A stretch of DNA of 12,879 bases, taken from Clostridiales bacterium (GTDB lineage: Bacteria > Bacillota > Clostridia > Christensenellales > DUVY01). Numbering within the stretch: the first letter of the stretch is position 1; each line of letters opens with the position of its first letter. Position numbers and translations under genes: made by a program. The stretch lies in the NCBI GenBank assembly GCA_031290295.1, contig JAITNT010000199.1, positions 1 to 12,879 on the forward strand, in the 5' to 3' direction. Below, piece by piece: positions 7,523 through 12,879 of this stretch. The notes below the pieces were generated by a model that did not search any database, was not told the origin of the DNA, and saw only the letters and a list, made by a program, of their open reading frames with translations.

Positions 7523-7767
7523 CATATATTTGATTGTATGTCGTCAAAACTACCGAGAGCTTTACAACCGTCATTGTCCGGTTTTTTATGCGGGTTTCCG
7601 TTGCTGTCAAGCGTTTTTGGGCTTTGACAGCAATTGACGGCGGCTTGTACGTTTTAGCCCGCTTCACGGCGATTCAGGCAGGCGGTTATCAGGTTATAAC
7701 CGATTATATTTTGTTAATATCGCTTGGACGGCGAGGAGCGAAAAGGTCAACCGCTCGCTTGAAATGC
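7523..7767. other. Intergenic region with two hairpins ahead of the ATPase gene
   Basis: No convincing gene is seen. An 88-codon open frame from a TTG at 7534 has no ribosome binding site, and the promoter of the next gene lies inside it. Two inverted repeats stand out: TTGCTGTCAA (7601-7610) with TTGACAGCAA (7624-7633), extendable by 2-3 bp with one bulge, and CGGTTAT (7683-7689) with ATAACCG (7696-7702). Neither is followed by a T run. Confidence 0.5.
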
Positions 7768-7796
7768 TTGACATTTCTCATTTATTCCGTTAAACT
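7768..7796 (+). promoter_or_regulatory. Predicted promoter of the COG1373 ATPase gene
   Basis: A perfect TTGACA (7768-7773), 17-bp spacer and TAAACT (7791-7796) place the start of transcription near 7803. This rules out the in-frame ATG at 7801 as a likely start and supports the ATG at 7837, which has a strong ribosome binding site. Confidence 0.65.
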
Positions 7797-7836
7797 CTAA
7801 ATGATATTCGAGTTTGACTGCTTTTTAGGAGAGGTT

Positions 7837-9051
7837 ATGCATATTAAACGTCATATGGAATCCGTAGTCTTGGGCTTAATTCAGGAATACCCTTGCATAC
7901 TCATATCGGGGCCGCGTCAAGTCGGTAAAACTACGCTCATAGAAAATCTGCAAGAACCCGCGCCGCGCGAGTTTGTCACCCTTGACGACGGTGCGCTTCG
8001 CGATATGGCAAAGCGCGACCCAAAGCTGTTTCTTGAAATTCACAAGCCGCCCGTTTGTATAGACGAGGTGCAATACGCGCCCGAGCTGTTCCCCTACATT
8101 AAAATGATTGTCGATAAGAATAAGCGCGCGGGCGATTTTATTCTGACCGGCTCGCAGGTCTACAAGCTCATGCGCGGCGTTTCGGAATCGCTTGCCGGAC
8201 GCATCGCCGTACTCGATATGCAGGGCATTTCTTTAAGCGAAACGACGGGCTTGCCCAACCTTCCGTTTATTCCCGATTTTAACGGCTGCGCGGACAGGAA
8301 ACTGAAAACGCCGATTGACGCGGTAAGCCTCTTTACAAGGATTTTTAACGGTTCTATGCCGCTTATCGTGAGCGGCGCGCGTTCGGATACAGCCGTCTAC
8401 TATTCTTCCTACGTTACAACCTACCTTCAACGCGATATACGCGAAATCGCGCAGGTGGACGAGGTGAAGTTTTTCCGCTTTCTCACCGCCGCCGCCGTGA
8501 GAAGCGCGCAAATTCTCAACGCGACCGAGCTTGCCCGCGACGCCGGAATCTCCTTGCCGACGGCGCAAAGCTGGCTCGGCATATTGGAAACGCTCGGCAT
8601 TATCTTTTACCTGCACCCCTATTCAAACAATCTCTTAAAGCGGACGCTTAAAACGCCTAAGCTGTATTTTTACGATACCGGTCTTGTCTGCTATCTTTCG
8701 CAATGGAACGGCGTGGAAGCTATGATGACCGGAGCGGCTTCCGGAGCGCTTTTAGAAACCTTTGTCGTATCGGAAATAATGAAAACCTATCTTAACGCGG
8801 GTCGCCGCCCGTTCGTTTATTATTACCGCGATACCGATATGCGCGAAATCGACCTCATTATCGAACAAAACAACCGGTTATTCCCTATCGAAATCAAAAA
8901 AGCCGCAACCGTGGACAAGCGCACGGCGAACGTATTCCGCTTGATAGAGAAATCGGGGCTTTCGCAGGGCGCGGGCGCGATCGTTTGCCTAAGCGACAGC
9001 TTCGGCGCGTTCGACAGGGAAACCCTTATACTTCCCGTCGGCGTGATTTAG
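7837..9051 (+). CDS. COG1373 ATPase: AAA_14 domain plus DUF4143 (restriction-endonuclease-like) domain
   Basis: The protein has 404 residues. The N-terminal AAA_14 domain has Walker A SGPRQVGKTT (24-33), Walker B VCIDEVQ (73-79), a sensor LTGSQ (103-107) and the family LAGR (119-122). A middle part with a winged-helix look (NATELARDAGISLPTAQSWL) leads to the DUF4143 end. There EIDLIIE and IEIKK (D339, E352, K354) form a PD-(D/E)XK-like site, with E307 in the preceding helix. The family is widespread and often mobile or patchily spread; its cellular job is not settled, though a nuclease-coupled ATPase is a fair reading. The start at 7837 has AGGAGAGG 2 nt upstream; the frame opens at 7801 without such a site. 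The gene has its own promoter, and the small membrane ORF follows 14-32 nt later. Confidence 0.92.
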   Translation: MHIKRHMESVVLGLIQEYPCILISGPRQVGKTTLIENLQEPAPREFVTLDDGALRDMAKRDPKLFLEIHKPPVCIDEVQYAPELFPYIKMIVDKNKRAGDFILTGSQVYKLMRGVSESLAGRIAVLDMQGISLSETTGLPNLPFIPDFNGCADRKLKTPIDAVSLFTRIFNGSMPLIVSGARSDTAVYYSSYVTTYLQRDIREIAQVDEVKFFRFLTAAAVRSAQILNATELARDAGISLPTAQSWLGILETLGIIFYLHPYSNNLLKRTLKTPKLYFYDTGLVCYLSQWNGVEAMMTGAASGALLETFVVSEIMKTYLNAGRRPFVYYYRDTDMREIDLIIEQNNRLFPIEIKKAATVDKRTANVFRLIEKSGLSQGAGAIVCLSDSFGAFDRETLILPVGVI

Positions 9052-9083
9052 GATAACGGGAGGTTATGGAAAAGGAGCTTAAA

Positions 9084-9389
9084 ATGGGGCGACGCTTATT
9101 ACAAACAATATCCGATATAAAGGATTTGAAAAACCTACATTGGCGGTTTTTGCCGCAAGGCATAATTTTGGCGGCGTGCTTTTGCACCGCCGATACGGTT
9201 TTTGCCGCCGATAAAGCCCTTTGGCTCATAAGCGCGGGGCTTGTGCCGGTTGTAATGATAGCCGCCGCGTTTTCCTTCGGGCGGATACGGATAGGAGCTT
9301 GGTCGAACGCGCTTCACTTATCACAAAAAGCCGCGGTTCTTTCGTTTATATCGCGGGTTTTTTTATATTGCGGGCGGCGTTCTTCTTAA
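9084..9389 (+). CDS. Small hypothetical membrane protein, possibly truncated
   Basis: This frame encodes 101 residues that I cannot assign to a family. Hydrophobic stretches at about 25-42, 46-68 and 80-95 suggest two or three membrane helices, with a basic N-terminus. The ATG at 9084 has AAGGAG 6 nt upstream. An earlier in-frame ATG at 9066 has GGGAGG only 2 nt away; both sites are strong, so two starts are possible. It lies just after the COG1373 ATPase gene and may be cotranscribed with it. The end is suspicious: the last residues (CGRRSS) are unlike a membrane helix, while the other two frames continue as hydrophobic sequence (YIAGGVLLKG in one, FFLKGGAAYLFKAD in the other). A frameshift may therefore have cut a longer protein. 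Confidence 0.5.
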   Translation: MGRRLLQTISDIKDLKNLHWRFLPQGIILAACFCTADTVFAADKALWLISAGLVPVVMIAAAFSFGRIRIGAWSNALHLSQKAAVLSFISRVFLYCGRRSS

Positions 9390-9421
9390 AGGGCGGCGCT
9401 GCATATTTGTTCAAAGCCGAT

Positions 9422-9773
9422 TGAGCGGCGGAAAACGCCGCGCTTAGCTTAACCGGCGTCACGCTCACGCTGCCCCGTATCGCCGCTCCCGCCGCTCCCC
9501 CGCTGTAAGCGGACAACCGACGGCGACGTCAATTACGCTCGAAGCGATAGCGGGCGCGGAGTACAGCAGGACGGCGGCGCGGCGGCGGTTGTGCTAATCG
9601 TTTTGAAAAAGCGCGGTAAACTGTTCAAGAGCAAAAAGCCAAAACCCGAAACGGACAAGCCGCAAGCCGAAACCGTGATAGATTCTGCGTCCGAGGACGA
9701 AAACGAGGACGACGACGAGGACTTTGACGGGGAAGCCGACGGTTTTGGAGGCTCGGAGAGTGATTCAGATTAG
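9422..9773 (+). pseudogene. Decayed surface protein: Ig-like fragment, membrane anchor and acidic tail in three frames
   Basis: Protein-like sequence runs through this stretch, but in pieces. One frame (9422-9508, opening right after a TGA) reads AAENAALSLTGVTLTLP and ends in APAAPPL. A second frame (about 9508-9566) reads SGQPTATSITLEAIAGAEYS, the start of an immunoglobulin/fibronectin-like repeat common in Clostridia surface proteins. The third frame (about 9568-9773) reads GGAAAVVLIVLKKR, a membrane anchor with stop-transfer basic residues, then a Lys/Pro-rich stretch and a very acidic Asp/Glu tail to the stop. The order matches the C-terminus of a large surface protein that has lost most of one repeat and picked up frameshifts. 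A 60-codon frame from GTG 9591 is open, but starting inside the anchor makes little sense as a gene. Function is presumably lost. Confidence 0.55.
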
Positions 9774-9807
9774 GGGTAAAATGGACTAAAAACGGAAACA
9801 AGATAAG

Positions 9808-9849
9808 GAATGAGATGCAGAACGGGCGGCTTCGCCCGTTCCCTCATTC
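9808..9849. repeat. Two-tier hairpin upstream of the toxin-antitoxin promoter
   Basis: GAATGAG (9808-9814) pairs with CTCATTC (9843-9849), enclosing a perfect 8-bp stem AACGGGCG (9821-9828) with CGCCCGTT (9833-9840) around a GCTT loop. No T run follows on either strand, so it is not a typical intrinsic terminator. It marks the border between the decayed gene and the toxin-antitoxin unit. Confidence 0.55.
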
Positions 9850-9922
9850 TCCCCTTGCGACAATCGGGACACCCGAATTTCACCGAAAGCTGACGTGACC
9901 TGAAAAAGTTGCAATTGAACGG

Positions 9923-9950
9923 TTGACAAATTTGTAGAAATGAGTATAAT
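9923..9950 (+). promoter_or_regulatory. Promoter of the AbiE-type toxin-antitoxin operon with a candidate operator
   Basis: A perfect TTGACA (9923-9928), 16-bp spacer and perfect TATAAT (9945-9950) put the transcript start near 9957. A 10-bp perfect palindrome ACAAATTTGT (9926-9935) overlaps the -35 box, a natural place for the antitoxin to bind and repress its own operon, as AbiEi proteins are known to do. The operator assignment is inferred. Confidence 0.75.
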
Positions 9951-9972
9951 AGTAGATGTGAGGTTGCAGAGT

Positions 9973-10599
9973 ATGAAAACGGATTTGGTCAACAGGCTTA
10001 TCAAGCGGTACGGATATAACGAGCCTATCATGGTATCGGAAGTGTCGAAAATGTGGAGCGAGTATTCGCGGCCGCGGGTTTTTCAATTGCTGAAAGAATT
10101 GACGCGGGACGAAACAATAAAGCGGTTCGATATGGGCATATACTATGTACCGATCGATACCGTCATAGGCAAGTCGTCGTTAGACCCGAGCAAGGTAATC
10201 GAAAAACGGTTTATACGGTCGGGCAACGAGCTGTACGGTTACTATACCGGTTTGTTGCTGCTTAACGAGTTAGGGTTGACGACGCAAATGCCGTACACGT
10301 TGGAAGTGGTGACTACAAAGGAAACGACGCGGATACGAAAGGTAGAGGTGGGAAAAGCGCGCGTCTTATTGAGGCGCGCAAAAACGCCGATTACCAAAGA
10401 GAACGTGCCGGTATTGCAACTTTTGGACATGTTCAAGGATACGGACGAGCTTTTGGAAAAATATCAGATAGCGAGGATAAGCGAGTTTATTAAGCGAGGA
10501 AATATAAAAATCGACGACATATACAAATACGCTCCCCTATACCCGAAAAGAACGATAGAAAACCTATTTAATTCGGAAGTGCGCTATGCTTTTGCATGA
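9973..10599 (+). CDS. AbiEi-type / DUF6088-like antitoxin of a type IV toxin-antitoxin system
   Basis: The protein has 208 residues. The N-terminal part (about 1-65) looks like a winged helix with a short beta hairpin (PRVFQLLKELTRDETIKRFD, then GIYYVP), which would bind DNA. The middle part (YTGLLLLNELGLTTQMPYTL, EVVTTKETTRIRKVEVGKAR, VLLRRAKTPITKENVPVLQL) fits the DUF6088/AbiEi-like antitoxin pattern. The identity is confirmed mainly by its partner: the next gene is an AbiEii nucleotidyltransferase overlapping by 14 nt. In this system the antitoxin counters the toxin without stable complex formation and represses the operon. The start at 9973 has TGAGGT 8 nt upstream. The ATG at 9940 lies inside the promoter, so it cannot be used from this transcript. 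The precise family name is less sure than the role. Confidence 0.82.
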   Translation: MKTDLVNRLIKRYGYNEPIMVSEVSKMWSEYSRPRVFQLLKELTRDETIKRFDMGIYYVPIDTVIGKSSLDPSKVIEKRFIRSGNELYGYYTGLLLLNELGLTTQMPYTLEVVTTKETTRIRKVEVGKARVLLRRAKTPITKENVPVLQLLDMFKDTDELLEKYQIARISEFIKRGNIKIDDIYKYAPLYPKRTIENLFNSEVRYAFA

Positions 10600-11509
10600 G
10601 GACAAAGAACAATTCGGCAATCTGATAATTGCCGTATTCGAGAAAACAGGTATCCGCAGGGAACTTGTGGAAAAGGACTACTACGTTACGCTGTTCTTAA
10701 AGCGTCTGACGGAAAAGATTCCGACACTCATATTTAAGGGCGGCACGTCGCTCTCGAAATGCTTTCATATCATCGAGAGGTTTTCGGAAGACATAGACGT
10801 AAACGTAGAGCAAGCGGACGAACTGACGGAGGGCGGACACAGGAGATTCAAGCAAGACGTCGTTACCGCGATAGAGGAGCTTGGTTTGGTATTTGTCAAT
10901 CCCGAAAACACCCGCAGCCGCCGCGACTACAACAAATATATCATAGACTACAAGCCGCTGTTCGGCGGCGGCGTATCCGTCAAGCAACACTTGATTGTGG
11001 AATCGGTATTCAGGATTAAGTGTTTTCCGACCGCGGAAATGGACGCGGCGTCGCTTATCTATGACTATCTGAAAGAAAACGGACATGACGGCGTCATAGA
11101 ACGATATGAGCTTAAACCGTTTCCCGTGACGGTGCAGAGCTTGGAGCGGACGTTTATAGACAAGCTGTTCGCGGTCTGCGATTATTACATCAGCGGCAGG
11201 ATTGAGGAACACTCCCGTCACTTTTATGACCTGCACAAGATTTATCCGCGCATTAAAATTGACAAGAGAATGCGGGAATTGTTTGAGGAAGTAAGGCGGG
11301 CGCGCGAGGAAAGCGACGCGGCTTGCCCGTCCGCGGATAAAGGAGTAAGCGTGCCGAAGCTGTTAAAGGAGATAATCGAAAAAGAGATTTACAGACGCGA
11401 TTACGAACACAAAACCGCCATGCTGTTATACGAGAGCGTTTCCTACGGGGATACGGTTCGCTCGTTAAATAAAATCGTATCGGAGTTAGAGGGCGACGCG
11501 GAGATATAA
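10586..11509 (+). CDS. AbiEii/AbiGii-family nucleotidyltransferase toxin
   Basis: This toxin of 307 residues belongs to the polymerase-beta-like nucleotidyltransferase fold. Visible motifs are GGTSLSK (52-58), the metal-binding SEDID (67-71), the ERTFIDK block with Lys193, and RHFYDL (211-216), all in the order seen in AbiEii toxins. Related MenT toxins add nucleotides to tRNA acceptor ends, and AbiE systems cause bacteriostasis and phage abortive infection; whether this one targets tRNA is not shown by sequence. The catalytic motifs look intact. The gene overlaps the antitoxin by 14 nt, and GGAAG lies 6 nt before the ATG, consistent with coupled translation. No clear terminator follows, and the next genes converge on it from the right. 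Confidence 0.93.
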   Translation: MLLHEDKEQFGNLIIAVFEKTGIRRELVEKDYYVTLFLKRLTEKIPTLIFKGGTSLSKCFHIIERFSEDIDVNVEQADELTEGGHRRFKQDVVTAIEELGLVFVNPENTRSRRDYNKYIIDYKPLFGGGVSVKQHLIVESVFRIKCFPTAEMDAASLIYDYLKENGHDGVIERYELKPFPVTVQSLERTFIDKLFAVCDYYISGRIEEHSRHFYDLHKIYPRIKIDKRMRELFEEVRRAREESDAACPSADKGVSVPKLLKEIIEKEIYRRDYEHKTAMLLYESVSYGDTVRSLNKIVSELEGDAEI

Positions 11510-11543
11510 AACCCAATAAAACAAGAAATCAGAAGCAATATGA

Positions 11544-11765
11544 ACGCGGCGGCAAAATAGAGAACGATTTTTTGCGATTGCGGACAGCCTGCATTTTCAG
11601 CCGAAGTATGCAGAGCATTTGACGGAATTAGAAGTCGTAAAAAAAACAATGGCGTGGTATGACTGCATTACCCGATTATCCGAATATCACTTTTCCACTT
11701 ACTTTAGGATTAATACCTCGTCGTATTTAGGCGAATACAAAATTACAATTTCTCTATCGGCATAA
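11544..11765 (+). other. Protein-like open stretch after the toxin gene, possible remnant
   Basis: This frame is open between two stops and reads FFAIADSLHFQPKYAEHLTE and on to TMAWYDCITRLSEYH, with normal-looking composition but no start with a ribosome binding site (first ATG at 11649). A slip in the T6 run at 11568-11573 would join it to the frame running on from the toxin stop. From 11699 on it lies antisense to the lost end of the membrane gene, so part of it may be chance. Confidence 0.25.
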
Positions 11766-12222
11766 GCCCTGAAAATTTTATGGTATGCATTCTTTATATG
11801 ATCGCCATCATATGATCGCCATCGCCGCTAATCCGTTTTTGCTTTGTACTTGCAAAAACAAAGCTAACCTCTATCCGATAATATTCCGGCTGGAAACGTC
11901 CGATGTATCGCTTGTCTACTAATTTTGAATACGCTTTTAACTTTACCGCGTCTTCTAAGAGCGGTAAAAGTCTTGCCTTGAGTTTTTTGTCTTTAATTAT
12001 TATATATACAAATAACGCAATAAGCAGAAGCGGGAAAAAGTTAATAATAATCAGAACAAAAATCACATCCGCGCTCCAGAATTGAACGGTGATTATGTCG
12101 ACAAAAATGCAAAACAAAAATACCAGACAGAAAAACACGAGGACGACATACATTGCATTCAACCATTTTTTTGTTATTACATTTCCGTATCGTAATGAAG
12201 CGGCAATATTAGAAATTTCCAC
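11699..12222 (-). pseudogene. Two-helix membrane protein gene broken by a 14-bp tandem duplication
   Basis: The intact frame from a GTG at 12222 (GGAG 8 nt upstream) codes for 142 residues and stops at 11794. Two strong membrane helices (about 25-46 and 52-76) are followed by a basic segment and a soluble part (FQPEYYRIEVSFVF, TKQKRISGDGDH). Just after GDGDH, an exact 14-bp repeat (11796-11809 and 11810-11823) shifts the frame and adds MMAII and a stop. Deleting one copy on paper continues the protein as IKNAYHKIFRAYADREIVIL and on to VLILK, ending at 11699, for 169 residues. This restored end reads like a natural C-terminus, so the broken form is likely derived. The gene lies 23 nt after the hypothetical gene on the same strand. 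I do not recognise the family. Confidence 0.75.
11796..11823. repeat. Exact 14-bp tandem duplication causing a frameshift
   Basis: ATATGATCGCCATC occurs twice back to back with no mismatch (11796-11809, 11810-11823). Since 14 is not a multiple of 3, it truncates the minus-strand membrane gene. Confidence 0.95.
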
Positions 12223-12245
12223 AATTAATTCTCCGTTATCCGAAA

Positions 12246-12653
12246 TTAAAATGCTTTAGACAATATGTACTTCGTTGCCGATACGTATTCGGTTTCAGTT
12301 TTGATAAACGCCAAGTTATCGTTGAAAATAATTATTGACGCTAACCCGCTGTCGAAACATTTATGAAGCGCCGTTTCTATGCTCATAAACTCACCGTCAA
12401 ACACATCGGAAATAACATAACAACTATTTGCTTTAGGGGTTGTTTTTGCTATTTCTAAAGCAATACCGTCCGCATCGCATTTTGAAGCTTTACTAAAAAT
12501 ATATTCTTGCTTAATATAGTCCTCCGCAGAATGAGAAAACCGCGACAGTACGCGAGCGCGTTTTTTTATATGGGATAATTCATACAATAGTCTGTCTTGC
12601 GACGCCTTATTGATAAATGTCTCTATAAATTTTCGCTCACCGGCAACGTCCAT
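12246..12653 (-). CDS. Hypothetical protein, 135 residues
   Basis: This soluble-looking protein has no signal peptide or membrane helix. It starts with a helical, charged region (GERKFIETFINKASQDRLLY, then ELSHIKKRARVLSRFSHSAE) and ends with alternating strands (CYVISDVFDGEFMS, LASIIIFNDNLAFIKTETEY). The pattern of F-I-x-x-F-I then LLYEL, KKR and LSRFSH is one I associate with small uncharacterised Bacillota proteins, but I cannot give a function. It is the first gene of a two-gene minus-strand unit, with the membrane pseudogene 23 nt downstream. The strong promoter at 12719-12746 gives a leader of about 58 nt that contains an 8-bp hairpin. The ATG at 12653 lacks a close Shine-Dalgarno sequence (GAGG is about 13 nt away), which is unusual for this window. 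An immunity or regulatory role is possible but unsupported. Confidence 0.75.
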   Translation of the reverse strand: MDVAGERKFIETFINKASQDRLLYELSHIKKRARVLSRFSHSAEDYIKQEYIFSKASKCDADGIALEIAKTTPKANSCYVISDVFDGEFMSIETALHKCFDSGLASIIIFNDNLAFIKTETEYVSATKYILSKAF

Positions 12654-12681
12654 ATAATTGTTATAACCTCGAATATGCGGA

Positions 12682-12703
12682 TATATTTCCGTTGCGAAAT
12701 ATA
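12682..12703 (-). promoter_or_regulatory. Hairpin in the leader of the hypothetical gene
   Basis: TATATTTC (12682-12689) and GAAATATA (12696-12703) form an 8-bp stem with a 6-nt loop inside the predicted 5' leader. It lies about 30 nt upstream of the ATG and could affect translation; the role is not known. Confidence 0.4.
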
Positions 12704-12718
12704 CCTACGCTATATTAT

Positions 12719-12746
12719 AGTATATCAAAACATCGGCTAATGTCAA
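12719..12746 (-). promoter_or_regulatory. Predicted promoter of the two-gene minus-strand unit
   Basis: On the minus strand, a perfect TTGACA (12746-12741), 16-bp spacer and TATACT (12724-12719) predict a start near 12712. It drives the hypothetical gene and, through it, the broken membrane gene. Confidence 0.65.
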
Positions 12747-12749
12747 GAG

Positions 12750-12879
12750 CTTATCCGTCCAGGGAGTGCCCTAATCACGTGTATTAGCGATAGGATACGA
12801 AATCGACAACGCCAAGGATGGGCGTACGCCATTTATGCAGTTTGCCGGAGGACAAGGGGTTGTGCTTGACCGGTATGCG
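12750..12879. other. Unassigned right edge of the window
   Basis: No gene can be assigned. A plus-strand frame from 12774 to the edge (reading GYEIDNAKDGRTPFMQFAGG near its middle) and a minus-strand frame from the edge to a TAG at 12771 are both open for about 35 codons, without usable starts in view. A perfect 10-bp palindrome GGCGTACGCC lies at 12821-12830. Either frame could be the end of a gene cut by the window. Confidence 0.3.

Noticed and set aside
7534..7800. An 88-codon plus-strand frame from a TTG
   Set aside because: It has no Shine-Dalgarno sequence, its composition is unlike its neighbours, it contains a large inverted repeat, and the promoter of the next gene lies at its end.
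11443..11649. A minus-strand frame with a hydrophobic stretch, overlapping the toxin gene end
   Set aside because: It overlaps the end of the AbiEii gene antisense by 67 nt, has no ribosome binding site seen, and the hydrophobic part comes from an AT-rich intergenic stretch.

Overview
The window looks like part of a chromosome from a Bacillota (Clostridia-like) bacterium. The reasons are GGAGG-type ribosome binding sites, several TTGACA/TATAAT-type promoters, many lipobox signal peptides and a BMP-type ABC importer. The exact taxon cannot be read from the sequence.

Region 1 (1-5273, minus strand) is an apparent transport operon. In transcription order it holds a surface lipoprotein with a CehA/McbA-type PHP metallohydrolase domain, a small DUF4430 lipoprotein, a BMP-family substrate-binding lipoprotein, a double-domain NupO/RbsA-type ATPase, and the first 37 codons of a gene joined to the ATPase by an ATGA overlap, presumably the permease. 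A divergent AraC-family regulator (5261-6175, plus) starts at the same control region. There the two predicted promoters overlap on one 15-bp interrupted palindrome, and the araC transcript is predicted to begin at its ATG. My reading is a surface hydrolase that releases a small, possibly nucleoside-like product, which is captured and imported under AraC control. The hairpin-rich 320-bp gap between the binding-protein and ATPase genes may set their relative expression.

Region 2 (6176-7522) holds an orphan lipoprotein with two DUF4352-like beta domains, closed by a strong terminator. Region 3 (7523-9773) holds a COG1373 ATPase (AAA_14 plus DUF4143) with its own good promoter, then a small membrane ORF, then the wreck of a surface protein whose pieces lie in three frames.

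Region 4 (9774-11509) is an AbiE-type (type IV) toxin-antitoxin pair: a DUF6088/AbiEi-like antitoxin and an AbiEii nucleotidyltransferase, overlapping by 14 nt, behind a consensus promoter carrying a palindrome.

Region 5 (11510-12746) is a two-gene minus-strand unit behind a strong promoter: a hypothetical 135-residue protein and a two-helix membrane protein. An exact 14-bp tandem duplication breaks the second gene; removing one copy on paper restores a 169-residue protein. The last 130 bases hold no gene I can assign.

Regions 3-5 have the look of an accessory island (COG1373 ATPase, toxin-antitoxin, broken genes). No single element here is a proven new system. The best candidates are the hydrolase-DUF4430-BMP uptake operon with its shared promoter and the 14-bp duplication.
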